Source: Palleronia rufa
GTDB lineage: Bacteria > Pseudomonadota > Alphaproteobacteria > Rhodobacterales > Rhodobacteraceae
DNA length: 64,000 bases
Direction of reading: 5' to 3'
Assembly: GCF_000743715.1 (NCBI RefSeq)
Contig: NZ_JQEY01000002.1
Coordinates: forward strand, 201,620 to 265,619
Shown: positions 9,786 through 18,843 of the stretch, one piece after another
Layout: every line of letters starts with the position of its first letter
How positions within the stretch are numbered: the stretch's first letter is position 1
Notes under the pieces: model-generated
Seen by the model: the letters and a program-made list of their open reading frames with translations, nothing else
Told to the model about the DNA's origin: nothing
Databases searched by the model: none
Translations under genes and position numbers: made by a program

Positions 9786-9810
9786 ACGGCTGCACGCGGT
9801 CGCGGGCGTC

Positions 9811-9877
9811 GGGAGGGGCTACGCGCCCCGCCTGCCTGACGGCAGGCCCCCGCGGGATATTTTTGGAAAGATGAAGG
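9811..9877 (+). repeat. Dispersed repeat, copy A: two GC hairpins plus a conserved tail
   Basis: Hairpin GGGGC (9815-9819)/GCCCC (9825-9829) is followed by GCCTGCC (9830-9836)/GGCAGGC (9841-9847). Then comes the tail GGGATATTT at 9854 and GGAAAGATGAA ending near 9875. The same tail occurs near 39351 and, inverted, near 39531. Here it lies just past the AEC gene, between convergent genes, so the hairpins may also end transcription. Confidence 0.65.
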
Positions 9878-9951
9878 CCCCGGGTCCCGACCGGCAAGGC
9901 CCCGCGGCGGTCCGTTGGGTCTGCCAGGCGGGGTTGAGACGCCTGGCCGCG

Positions 9952-10803
9952 TCAGCCGGGGCTCATGCCGCGGAGGCGCTCGGAGCGGCGGCGCAGGAGT
10001 TCGACCGTGGTCAGCAGGCCGATGGAGATGACCACCAGAATGGTGGCGACGGCGAGGATGGTGGGGGAGATCTGCTCGCGCAGTCCGATGAACATCTGCC
10101 ATGGAAGGGTCTTCTGGCCCGCCGAGCCGACGAAGAGGACGACGACGACCTCATCGAAGGAGGTGATGAAGGCGAAGAGCCCGCCCGAGATCACGCCCGG
10201 CAGGATCAGCGGCATCTGCACCCGGAAGAAGGTGCGGACCGGGCCCGCACCCAGGTTCGCGGAGGCACGCGTGAGCGAGCGGTCGAACCCCACCAGGGTC
10301 GCCGTGACGGTGATGATGACGAAGGGGATGCCCAGGGCCGCATGGGCCAGGACCACCCCAAGATAGGTGCCCTGCAGGCCGATCCGGCTGTAGAAGAAAT
10401 ACATCCCCGCCGCGGAGATGATCAGCGGCACGATCATGGGCGAGATCAGGATCGCCATGATGAGGCGGCGGAACGGAACGTGGGATTGCGACAGGCCCAC
10501 CGCGGCCAGCGTTCCCAGCGACACCGACAGCAGCGTGGCCACGGGCGCGATCTTGATCGAGTTCCACATGGCCTGCTGCCAGCCGGAATTGGTGAAGAAG
10601 TCCCTGTAGTGCTTGAGCGAATAGGCCTCCGGGTCGAACGCCAGCATTCCCGGCGTGAAGGTAAAGAAATTCTCGGCGTTGAAGCTGAGCGGAATGATCG
10701 TGAGGATCGGCGCGATCAGAAAGAAGAAGATCAGCCCGCAGATCGTCAGGAACGTGTAGTGCCAGATCTTCTGGCCCAGGGTGGCATAGGGGGGCAGTTC
10801 CAT
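9952..10803 (-). CDS. ABC transporter permease, PotC type
   Basis: The second inner-membrane permease of a spermidine/putrescine-type importer, 283 residues. Six transmembrane segments are expected: one at residues 15-45 (FLTICGLIFFFLIAPILTIIPL), then the typical loop with FTPGMLAFDPEAYSLKHYRDFF. The ABC-permease EAA loop is readable as RASANLGAGPVRTFFRVQMP near residue 190. It starts 12 bases after the upstream permease stop and ends the operon. The substrate is inferred from family only. Confidence 0.92.
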   Translation of the reverse strand: MELPPYATLGQKIWHYTFLTICGLIFFFLIAPILTIIPLSFNAENFFTFTPGMLAFDPEAYSLKHYRDFFTNSGWQQAMWNSIKIAPVATLLSVSLGTLAAVGLSQSHVPFRRLIMAILISPMIVPLIISAAGMYFFYSRIGLQGTYLGVVLAHAALGIPFVIITVTATLVGFDRSLTRASANLGAGPVRTFFRVQMPLILPGVISGGLFAFITSFDEVVVVLFVGSAGQKTLPWQMFIGLREQISPTILAVATILVVISIGLLTTVELLRRRSERLRGMSPG

Positions 10804-10815
10804 TCCGGTCTCTCC

Positions 10816-12588
10816 TCAGCCCAGGCTCACGTTGTCGATGCCGACGATGCGGTCGTAGAGGTAGTAGAGCACCAGCACGAGGGCGAGCAGGATCGTGCCC
10901 AGCGCCGCGGCCAGTCCCCAGTTCAGCGATTGCGAGATGTGATAGGCGATCCGGTTCGAGATGAACGTGCCGGTGGTGCCGCCGACGATCTCCGGCGTGA
11001 TGTAGTAGCCGATCGACAGGATGAACACGAGGATGCAGCCCGCTCCGATCCCCGGCACCGACTGCGGGAAATAGACCCGCCAGAAGGCCGTCCAGTTGGT
11101 CGCGCCCAGCGATTTCGCGGCGCGGACGTATTGCGGCGGGATGGTCTTCATCACCGAATAGAGCGGCAGGATCATGAACGGCAGAAGGATATGCGTCATC
11201 GCGATGATCGTGCCGGTCTGGTTGTTGATGAGCTGCAACCGTCCGACATCGGAGATCGCGCCCGCCCAGACGAGGATGGCGTTGATCACGCCCTCCTGCT
11301 GGAGCAGCACCTTCCACGCGGAGGTCCGCACCAGCAAAGAGGTCCAGAACGGCAGCAGCACCAGGATCAGCAGCAGGTTCGAGGTGCGGAGCGGCAGGTT
11401 CGACAGCAGGAATGCGATCGGATAGCCCAGCAGCACGCAGGAGAACATGATCGTCAGGGACATGAACATGGTCCGCTTGAAGAGCAGGGCATAGATCTTC
11501 TGGTCGTCCGGCTGCGGCTCGATCCCCTGGGGGGTGAGCTGGTAGTCGATGGCGGAGAGGAAATAGCCCGCCGTGTAAGGCGACGAGAACGCCTTGATCG
11601 TGCCCCAGACCTCCGGATCGCCCCAGTCCTCGTCCACGTTCTCGATAAAGAATTCCTTGACGGGAAGGGTGTCGAACGCGGCGACCGCGTCGGCGGCGCG
11701 CGACAGCAGCCGGGCCTGGGCGCCGTCGTAGGATTCGCCGGTGAACCCGCCGCTCAGATCCTCATAGAGGGCCTGATAGACGATGGCCCAGGGCTGCTCC
11801 TGGGTGGGGGAGTCGCCGTCTTCGGACCGGATGACGCTCGCGAACTGCTGATAGATCCGTGACGTTCTGGGCAGCGCGTCCCGGGCGGTACCGGAGAGGC
11901 GGAAGCGCGGCTCCGGCTCCGTGAATTCCAGGGCGCGCGCCTCTTCCGCGGTGGCGGCGGCGTCCTGTGCGGCCTCTGCCTCTTTGGCGCGGGCGCTCCA
12001 GTCTGCCTGTGCCGCGATCCAGTCGGGATCGGCCATCAGCGACACCCAGGTGGCGGGCTCTTCCCAGGCCGCGTCCAGGGCGACGAACTGGTCCATGTAG
12101 ATCTCACCCGCCTCGTCGATGTCCCGGCCGGTCTTGCGGAAAAGCGAAGAGATTCCGGTGGTTTCGTAGTTCAGTCGGGACCCCAGGCGGGTGTGGTTCT
12201 TCAACTCCGTCGCCACCATGAGATCGGCGGCGAGGGCGCGGTACGTCTCTTCGTCGGGCGTGCCCTCACCGTCCCAGCGGTCGAGTTCCACGACGGTGCG
12301 GGGCAGCGTCTGGCTGACGATGTCGTTCTCGACGGAGCGGAACAGCATGTCCGCGATCGGCGCGATGAAGGTGATCAGGATAAAGATCAGCAGCGGTGCG
12401 ATGAGCATGAGGGCGCGCAGCTTCTGGGCCCGGAGGGCGCGGTTGAGCGACCGCTTGAGGGGCGTTCCGTCGGCGGCGAGGACCCGGCCGGCCTTGGCGC
12501 GGTCCGCGTCGCGGATGGCGTTGTCGGGCGTGGCGCCGGTGAACTGGTCGGGGCCGGTGGCCCTGGCGGGGGGAACGCTGTCGGTCAT
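10816..12588 (-). CDS. ABC transporter permease, PotB type, with large inserted soluble domain
   Basis: The first permease subunit is 590 residues, about twice the usual PotB length of roughly 280-300. A cytoplasmic N-terminus (residues 1-45) and a first membrane segment (LRALMLIAPLLIFILITFI) are followed by about 260 hydrophilic residues. The permease core resumes near KRTMFMSLTIMFSCVLLGYPIAFLLS, and the EAA loop is AAKSLGATNWTAFWRVYFPQ. The insert is acidic, helix-rich and predicted to lie outside the membrane. The ATG at 12588 overlaps the upstream VOC stop (ATGA). Confidence 0.92.
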   Translation of the reverse strand: MTDSVPPARATGPDQFTGATPDNAIRDADRAKAGRVLAADGTPLKRSLNRALRAQKLRALMLIAPLLIFILITFIAPIADMLFRSVENDIVSQTLPRTVVELDRWDGEGTPDEETYRALAADLMVATELKNHTRLGSRLNYETTGISSLFRKTGRDIDEAGEIYMDQFVALDAAWEEPATWVSLMADPDWIAAQADWSARAKEAEAAQDAAATAEEARALEFTEPEPRFRLSGTARDALPRTSRIYQQFASVIRSEDGDSPTQEQPWAIVYQALYEDLSGGFTGESYDGAQARLLSRAADAVAAFDTLPVKEFFIENVDEDWGDPEVWGTIKAFSSPYTAGYFLSAIDYQLTPQGIEPQPDDQKIYALLFKRTMFMSLTIMFSCVLLGYPIAFLLSNLPLRTSNLLLILVLLPFWTSLLVRTSAWKVLLQQEGVINAILVWAGAISDVGRLQLINNQTGTIIAMTHILLPFMILPLYSVMKTIPPQYVRAAKSLGATNWTAFWRVYFPQSVPGIGAGCILVFILSIGYYITPEIVGGTTGTFISNRIAYHISQSLNWGLAAALGTILLALVLVLYYLYDRIVGIDNVSLG

Positions 12589-13022
12589 CGTGTCGCCTTT
12601 TCTGCGGTGCGGGCGCGGTCCGCGATCTGGTCCTCGACATGGGTGGAGATCCACCACCGGTTGCCGGCCGGATCCTCGACTCCGCCGTCGTCGGCTCCGT
12701 AGAAGCGGCGCTCCACCGGCATGACCCGGGTCGCGCCATGGGCGACGGCGCGCGCCGGGGTCGCGGCGGCGTCGGGAACGGTGACGTAGAGAAAGCCGGG
12801 GCGGACCATGTCACCGTCCGCCCGGGAAATCGTGATCGTGCTGTCGCCGATATTCATCTCTGTATTCCAGAGGGTTCCGTCCGACTTGCGGATCGGCGCG
12901 GCACGGGGAACGGCGCCGAAGACGGCGGTCGCGAAGGCCACCGTGCCCTCTGCGTTCGGGACCGTCACGAAGGTCGCCACCCGGCTGCGGCCGGGGGCGG
13001 CCCATGACGGTCCGGCGGTCAC
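12585..13022 (-). CDS. VOC (glyoxalase/bleomycin-resistance fold) family protein
   Basis: The 145-residue product has the paired beta-alpha-beta-beta-beta units of the VOC fold: VATFVTVPNAEGTVAFATAVFGAV at the start, TLWNTEMNIGDSTITI mid-protein, and ATPARAVAHGATRVMPVERRFYGADDGGVEDPAGNRWWIST at the end. It resembles PhnB/YdeE-like VOC proteins. No enzymatic function can be assigned. It overlaps DUF1330 upstream and the permease downstream by 4 bases each, so it is embedded in the ABC operon and co-translated. Confidence 0.85.
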   Translation of the reverse strand: MTAGPSWAAPGRSRVATFVTVPNAEGTVAFATAVFGAVPRAAPIRKSDGTLWNTEMNIGDSTITISRADGDMVRPGFLYVTVPDAAATPARAVAHGATRVMPVERRFYGADDGGVEDPAGNRWWISTHVEDQIADRARTAEKATR

Positions 13023-13309
13023 GCGACGCCCTCGACCAGGATGATGGTGCTGGTTGCGCAGCGCCGCCGGATCTCTGCGACCTCCTGGTAGTCGGGGTCG
13101 TCATAGGCGGCTTTCGCGGCCTCGTAACTGTCGAATTCGATCACCACGTGGCGGCCCATCTCTTCTCCCTCCGGGGTCTCGGAGCGGCCGCCGCGGATGA
13201 CGAAACGCGCGCCGTGGCTCTCCAGGATGGGCGTGTCGCGGGCCACGTATTCGGGGTAGCCCTCCGGGTCCGTCACCTTGATATGGCCGATGATGTAGCC
13301 CTTGGGCAT
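13019..13309 (-). CDS. DUF1330 domain-containing protein
   Basis: A 96-residue protein of the dimeric alpha/beta-barrel type. The family pattern is clear: GYIIGHIKVTDPEGYPEYV, then ESHGARFVIRGG, then HVVIEFDSYEAAKAAYDDPDYQEV. Function is unknown for the family. ATG at 13309 has GGGAG about ten bases upstream. It follows the substrate-binding protein gene, after a hairpin, and overlaps the VOC gene by 4 bases. Confidence 0.88.
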   Translation of the reverse strand: MPKGYIIGHIKVTDPEGYPEYVARDTPILESHGARFVIRGGRSETPEGEEMGRHVVIEFDSYEAAKAAYDDPDYQEVAEIRRRCATSTIILVEGVA

Positions 13310-13387
13310 GGTGAAATCTCCCGTCTCGGACGTGTCGGACCCTTGTCGGACTCCTGTAGGAGTCCTGTAGGAGGGTCCGTACGGTGC

Positions 13388-13413
13388 GGCAGGGCGGCGT
13401 GAACCGCCCTGCC
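13388..13413 (-). terminator. Perfect 10-bp hairpin after the substrate-binding protein gene
   Basis: GGCAGGGCGG (13388-13397) and CCGCCCTGCC (13404-13413) form a perfect stem with a six-base loop, 11 bases past the binding-protein stop and inside the operon. There is no T-run. Such intercistronic hairpins after binding-protein genes often protect the abundant upstream mRNA from 3' decay, or partly terminate transcription. Confidence 0.55.
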
Positions 13414-13423
13414 CCGGCGTCGC

Positions 13424-14575
13424 TTACTGGGCGAGCCAGCTCTGGAACTTGGCGTCCAGATCGTCGCGGTAGTCGGCCCACCACTCGTAGTTGATGACGA
13501 ACGCGTTGGAGGCGTTCTCCGGGTTGGTGGGCATGTGCGGCGCCATGTCGATGCCGAGTTCGGCGTGCTGGCCGACCAGCGGCGCCGAGGACTGGCGCGC
13601 CGGTCCGTAGCTGATGTACTTCGCCTGATCGGCGAGGCGCTGGGTGTCGGTGGCGAACCACAGGAAGTCCTTGACCCGGTTCAGCGCCTCTTCCTCAAGG
13701 CCCGTGGGGATGATCCAGCCGTCCAGGTCATAGGCCTGCGCGTCCCACATCATCGCCACCGGCTGGTCCTGCTCGGCGATCAGGCTGAACAGCCGGCCGT
13801 TGTAGGTCGAGCCCATCACGACCTCTCCGTCGGCCAGAAGCTGGGGCGTGTCGGCGCCGGCGCTCCACCACACGGTCTGGTCCTTGATCGTGTCGAGCTT
13901 GGCGAAGGCCTGGTCCTGGCCCTCGTCGGTTTCGAGCACGTCGTACACGTCCTCCTGGGGAACGCCGTCGCACATCAGCGCCCATTCCAGGTTGTTGAGC
14001 GGACGTTTCTCAAGGCTGCGCTGGCCCGGGAACCTTTCCAGATCGAAGACGTCGCAGATCTGCGACGGCGTCTCGCCGTTCCACTCGGAGACGTCCGTCC
14101 GGTAGCCGAAGGTGTAGGAATAGGCGATCTGCGGAATGAAGCAGTCGCTGACCAGCATGTCTTCGGTGAAATCGTCCTCTGCGGAGGTGCCGTCCGGGGC
14201 GGGGGCGGCGATCTCGTTGATGTCGACCTCCATCGCCAGGCCCTCGTCGCACAAGCGCATGGCGTCGGCGGCGGTGACATCGACCAGATCCCAGGACAGG
14301 TTGCCCGCCTCGTTCATGGCGCGCAGCTTGGCGACCGCCTCTGCGGAGGATTCGTCCCAGGTGATCGTGACCTCCGGGTTCATCTCCTGGTAGGGATCGG
14401 TATAGGCCTTGCGCTGGCTTTCCTGGTAGGCGCCGCCCCAGGAGGAGATGACCAGCTCATCGGTCATCGGCTCACCGGCGACGGGGCTTTCGGTGGTCTG
14501 GCTGTCCTGGGCGAAGGCGCCCGTCGCCGCGACGGCGAAGGCGGCAGAGCCCATCATCAAAGTCTTGAGTGTCAC
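13424..14575 (-). CDS. Extracellular solute-binding protein, polyamine type
   Basis: The periplasmic substrate receptor of the ABC importer is 383 residues. The GTG at 14575 is chosen because AAGGAGAAC sits seven bases upstream and a clear Sec signal follows (LMMGSAAFAVAATGAFAQ, cleavage before QDSQ). The mature domain starts LVISSWGGAYQESQRKAYTD, a common opening for family-1-like polyamine receptors. The rest fits PotD-like proteins, including WDLVDVTAADAMRLCDEG and LLADGEVVMGSTYNGR. It lies between the ATPase gene and the DUF1330/VOC/permease genes. Confidence 0.92.
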   Translation of the reverse strand: MTLKTLMMGSAAFAVAATGAFAQDSQTTESPVAGEPMTDELVISSWGGAYQESQRKAYTDPYQEMNPEVTITWDESSAEAVAKLRAMNEAGNLSWDLVDVTAADAMRLCDEGLAMEVDINEIAAPAPDGTSAEDDFTEDMLVSDCFIPQIAYSYTFGYRTDVSEWNGETPSQICDVFDLERFPGQRSLEKRPLNNLEWALMCDGVPQEDVYDVLETDEGQDQAFAKLDTIKDQTVWWSAGADTPQLLADGEVVMGSTYNGRLFSLIAEQDQPVAMMWDAQAYDLDGWIIPTGLEEEALNRVKDFLWFATDTQRLADQAKYISYGPARQSSAPLVGQHAELGIDMAPHMPTNPENASNAFVINYEWWADYRDDLDAKFQSWLAQ

Positions 14576-14657
14576 GTTCGGTTCTCCTTGATAAATGCCC
14601 GTTTCACGCTTTTGTCCTTCGGCTCCGGGCGAGGCCATGAAGGTTGAGCCGCGGCAC

Positions 14658-15764
<1,107 letters not shown>

Positions 15765-15953
15765 CTCCCCGTTGTTGCTGTTGACCAGCGATTTTGGCGG
15801 AGCAAAGCAAAGCGGCGTCTGCAATGCAAGCGCGCCGCAGGATAAATCGAGCGAATCGGGAATGTGCCGGAAATTTGCCCGCAGGTGCCGCGAAATCGGG
15901 AAATCCGCCTGCGAAGGGGCCGTCGGGAGGAAAGGTCAGACCCGGCCGGAGAG

Positions 15954-16039
15954 TGGTGCGGTCGAGAGGACTTGAACCTCCACGGGTGTTACCCCACAGC
16001 GACCTCAACGCTGCGCGTCTACCATTCCGCCACGACCGC
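15954..16039 (-). tRNA. tRNA-Leu (GAG anticodon)
   Basis: The reverse strand folds as a class II tRNA of 86 bases including an encoded CCA. The acceptor is GCGGTCG/CGACCGC. The anticodon stem CAGCG/CGCTG encloses loop TTGAGGT with anticodon GAG. A long variable arm follows, then the T loop GGTTCAAGTCC. It reads CUC/CUU leucine codons. It sits between the ABC operon and lipB. Confidence 0.96.
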
Positions 16040-16198
16040 CCGAGGCGTCTCGGGGCCCTCTCCGGCCGGGTGGCGGCGGTGTAGCGAAAGGCCGGCCCGA
16101 TGGAAAGCGGTTTTTTGGCCGCCGGGCGGGGCGGCGGGTTGCCTTCGGCGGGGCGGCGTGGAGACTGCCGGGGGGCAGCGGAAAGGGGCGCGGTGGCG

Positions 16199-16891
16199 AT
16201 GGTCGAATGGCGGATCTCCGAAGGGCTGGTCGCCTATGAGGACGCCGTCGCCGCGATGGAGGCGCGGGCGGCCGCGATCCGCGCGGGCACGGCGGGGGAG
16301 CTGGTGTGGCTGCTGGAGCATCCGCCGCTCTACACCGCCGGCACCTCCGCGCAGGCGCGCGATCTGGTGGATCCGGAGCGGTTTCCGGTCCATGCGGTGC
16401 GGCGCGGCGGGCAGTACACCTATCACGGACCGGGCCAGCGGGTCGTCTACGTGATGCTCGACGTGGCCGCGCGGGGGCGCGACGTGCGCCGCTTCGTGGC
16501 CGATCTGGAGGCCTGGGTGATCGCCACGCTGGCGCGGTTCAACGTGCGCGGCGAGATCCGGCCCGGCCGCGTCGGGGTCTGGGTCGTGCGGCCCGACAAG
16601 GCGCCGGGGCCGGACGGGGCCACGCGCGAGGACAAGATCGCAGCGATCGGCGTGCGGCTGACGCGCTGGGTGTCGATGCACGGCATCGCCATCAACGTGG
16701 AGCCGGACCTGAGCCATTTCGACGGCATCGTGCCCTGCGGCATCGCCGATCACGGCGTCACCAGCCTGGTGGACCTGGGTCTGCCGGTGACGCTGGAGGA
16801 TGTGGACGTGGCGCTGCGCGGAACCTTCGGCGCGGTCTTTGGAAAAGACGATTTTTCATCGAAAAATCGCGGGCCTAGCGTCGCGCCCTGA
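16199..16891 (+). CDS. lipB: Lipoyl(octanoyl) transferase
   Basis: This enzyme moves octanoyl from acyl carrier protein to lipoyl domains, the first step of endogenous lipoate synthesis. The 230-residue protein has the family motif [13 protein letters not shown] near residues 68-80, catalytic Lys near 146 (EDKIAAIGV) and catalytic Cys near 180 ([13 protein letters not shown]). ATG at 16199 is used; a GTG six bases upstream is equally possible given AAAGGGG at 16182. The last sixteen codons encode a palindromic terminator-like sequence, and the 3' end overlaps tadA by 17 bases tail to tail. Confidence 0.95.
   Translation: MVEWRISEGLVAYEDAVAAMEARAAAIRAGTAGELVWLLEHPPLYTAGTSAQARDLVDPERFPVHAVRRGGQYTYHGPGQRVVYVMLDVAARGRDVRRFVADLEAWVIATLARFNVRGEIRPGRVGVWVVRPDKAPGPDGATREDKIAAIGVRLTRWVSMHGIAINVEPDLSHFDGIVPCGIADHGVTSLVDLGLPVTLEDVDVALRGTFGAVFGKDDFSSKNRGPSVAP
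16849..16869. terminator. AT-rich palindrome serving convergent lipB and tadA
   Basis: CGATTTTT (16849-16856) and AAAAATCG (16862-16869) form an 8-bp stem with a five-base loop. Runs of five T lie on both strands, so it can act in both directions. It sits inside the lipB coding end and just beyond the tadA stop at 16875. Confidence 0.6.
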
Positions 16892-17330
16892 AAAAGGACC
16901 TCAACAGTTCGTCCGCCTCCGCGGCGCCGATCCCGTCGTAGACCTCCGGCGCGTGGTGGGACTGGGGATGGGCGAACACCCGCGCGCCATGGGCGACGCC
17001 GCCGGATTTCGGGTCCGCCGCCCCGTAGTAGAGCCGGGCGATGCGGGCCGCGGCGATGACGCCCGCGCAGGCCGCGCAGGGCTCCAGCGTCACGTAGAGA
17101 TCGCAGCCCGTCAGCCGGTCCCGGCCCAGAGCGGCGCAGGCGGCGCGGATCGCCTGGACCTCCGCATGGGCGGAGGGGTCGCGCCGCGCGCGCGTCTCGT
17201 TGCCCCGCGCGGCCAGGACGCGGCCCTGGCGGGAGACCACGACCGCGCCGACCGGCACCTCGCCGCGGGCGGCGGCGGCGCGGGCCTGGGCCAGGGCCGT
17301 GCCCATGTGGCTGCGGAAGGGGCTTTGCAT
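16875..17330 (-). CDS. tadA: tRNA-adenosine(34) deaminase family protein
   Basis: This zinc deaminase converts A34 to inosine in tRNA-Arg(ACG). The 151-residue length is normal. The zinc site is complete: HAE at residues 55-57 and PCAAC with Cys85 and Cys88. The downstream [15 protein letters not shown] and the tail [10 protein letters not shown] are typical of TadA rather than of guanine or cytosine deaminases. It is convergent with lipB and divergent from rluB, with 28 bases between the starts. Confidence 0.92.
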   Translation of the reverse strand: MQSPFRSHMGTALAQARAAAARGEVPVGAVVVSRQGRVLAARGNETRARRDPSAHAEVQAIRAACAALGRDRLTGCDLYVTLEPCAACAGVIAAARIARLYYGAADPKSGGVAHGARVFAHPQSHHAPEVYDGIGAAEADELLRSFFRARR

Positions 17331-17358
17331 GGCCCCTGACTGCCCCTAGACGAAGCCC

Positions 17359-18144
17359 ATGACAAGCCGAACCCCAGAGGGCGAACGCATCGCCAAGGTC
17401 ATCGCCCGCGCCGGCCGCGCGTCGCGCCGGGAGGCCGAGCGGCTGATCGCGGAGGGCCGCGTGGCTGTGAACGGTCGCCGTATCGACGGCCCGGCGCTGA
17501 ACGTCACAAGTGCCGACCGGATCGAGGTGGACGGACAGGCGCTGGCGGCGGCGGAGACGCCGCGGCTGTGGCTCTATCACAAGCCCGCGGGTCTGGTGAC
17601 CACGGAGCGGGACGAGAAAGGGCGCAGGACGGTCTTCGAGAGCCTGCCCCCCGAATTGCCGCGGGTGATGTCGGTGGGGCGGCTGGACCTGACGTCCGAG
17701 GGGCTGCTGCTTCTGACCAACGACGGCGGGATCAAGCGGCGGCTGGAACTGCCCAGGACCGGCTGGCTGCGGAAGTACCGCGTCCGGATCAACGGCACCC
17801 CCGAGGATGCGGCGTTCGAGCCGCTGCGCCGGGGCATCGTGGTCGAGGGGCAGCGGTATCAGCCCATGGAGGTGCGCATCGACCGCCAGCAGGGCGCCAA
17901 CGCCTGGGCCACGGTCGGCCTGCGCGAGGGCAAGAACCGCGAGATCCGCCGCGCCATGGACGTGCTGGGATTCCCGGTGAGCCGGCTGATCCGGGTGTCC
18001 TTCGGGCCGTTCCGCCTGGGCGATCTGAAGGCCGGCGAGGTCGAGGAGGTCAAACCCCGCGTGTTGCGCGACCAGCTTGGCCTGCCGACCGAGGGCCATG
18101 CCGAAAAATCCGCCGCGAAGCGGAGCGTCAGGCGGCGGCGCTGA
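17359..18144 (+). CDS. rRNA large-subunit pseudouridine synthase, RluB/RsuA type
   Basis: The 261-residue protein has an N-terminal S4 RNA-binding domain (IAKVIARAGRASRREAERLIAEGRVAVNG). The RsuA-family catalytic region reads VGRLDLTSEGLLLLTNDG, with Asp as the nucleophile near residue 115. A later motif is LREGKNREIRRAMDVLG. The family makes pseudouridine in the 23S peptidyl-transferase region (RluB) or nearby; RluB is the likeliest assignment. A basic tail (KSAAKRSVRRRR) follows. The stop is only three bases from the convergent livF stop. Confidence 0.9.
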   Translation: MTSRTPEGERIAKVIARAGRASRREAERLIAEGRVAVNGRRIDGPALNVTSADRIEVDGQALAAAETPRLWLYHKPAGLVTTERDEKGRRTVFESLPPELPRVMSVGRLDLTSEGLLLLTNDGGIKRRLELPRTGWLRKYRVRINGTPEDAAFEPLRRGIVVEGQRYQPMEVRIDRQQGANAWATVGLREGKNREIRRAMDVLGFPVSRLIRVSFGPFRLGDLKAGEVEEVKPRVLRDQLGLPTEGHAEKSAAKRSVRRRR

Positions 18145-18147
18145 GGG

Positions 18148-18843
18148 TCAGACGCCCAGGTGGCGGCGCAGTCGCGCGGGGTCCGCGGCAAGGTCGGCGC
18201 GGGTCAGGGTGCCGCGGGTCCGGCCGGTGTCGATCAGCGTCACCCGGTCGGCCAGCGCCGTGATCGCGTCGATGCGGCTTTCGACCAGCACGACGGCCAG
18301 CCCCGCGTCCCGCATCCGCAGGGTCACGTCGCGGATCAACGCGGTCATGGAGGGCTGCAACCCCTCCGTCGGTTCGTCCAGCAACAGCACCCGCGGCTCC
18401 AGCGACAGGGCGCGGGCGACGGCGAGCATCTGCTGCTCGCCCCCCGACAGGCTATGCGCCCGCTGGTCAAGCCGCTCTCCCAGGCGGGGAAAGAGGCCGA
18501 TCATGCGGTCGCGGATCCCGGGGCCGGCGGTGCCGGCGCGGCGGCCCATCTCCAGGTTCTCGGCCACCGTCATGTCCGGGAACAGGCGGCGGCCCTGGGG
18601 CACGTAGCCGATGCCCCGGGCGGCGATCCGGTGGGCGGGAACGCCCGTCAGATCGGCCCCGTCCAGCGCGATCCGGCCCGCGCCCGGCACCACCAAGCCC
18701 ATGACGGCGCGCAGCGTGGTGGTCTTGCCCGCGCCGTTGCGGCCCGCAAGGCAGTGGATCTCACCCGCGCGGGCCGCCAGATCGACGCCGGCAAGGACCT
18801 TGACGCGCCCGTAGGCGGCGTGAACGCCCGCAAGCTCAAGCAT
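18148..18843 (-). CDS. livF: Branched-chain amino acid/amide ABC transporter ATPase, LivF type
   Basis: One of the two ATPases of a HAAT-family importer, 231 residues. Walker A is AGRNGAGKTTT near residue 36, the signature SGGEQQMLAVARAL near 133, and Walker B VLLLDEPTEGLQP near 154. The VPQGRRLFPDMTVAENLEMG segment is the LivF hallmark. Its start overlaps the livG stop by 8 bases. The imported solute could be branched-chain amino acids, amides or a related compound. Confidence 0.92.
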   Translation of the reverse strand: MLELAGVHAAYGRVKVLAGVDLAARAGEIHCLAGRNGAGKTTTLRAVMGLVVPGAGRIALDGADLTGVPAHRIAARGIGYVPQGRRLFPDMTVAENLEMGRRAGTAGPGIRDRMIGLFPRLGERLDQRAHSLSGGEQQMLAVARALSLEPRVLLLDEPTEGLQPSMTALIRDVTLRMRDAGLAVVLVESRIDAITALADRVTLIDTGRTRGTLTRADLAADPARLRRHLGV

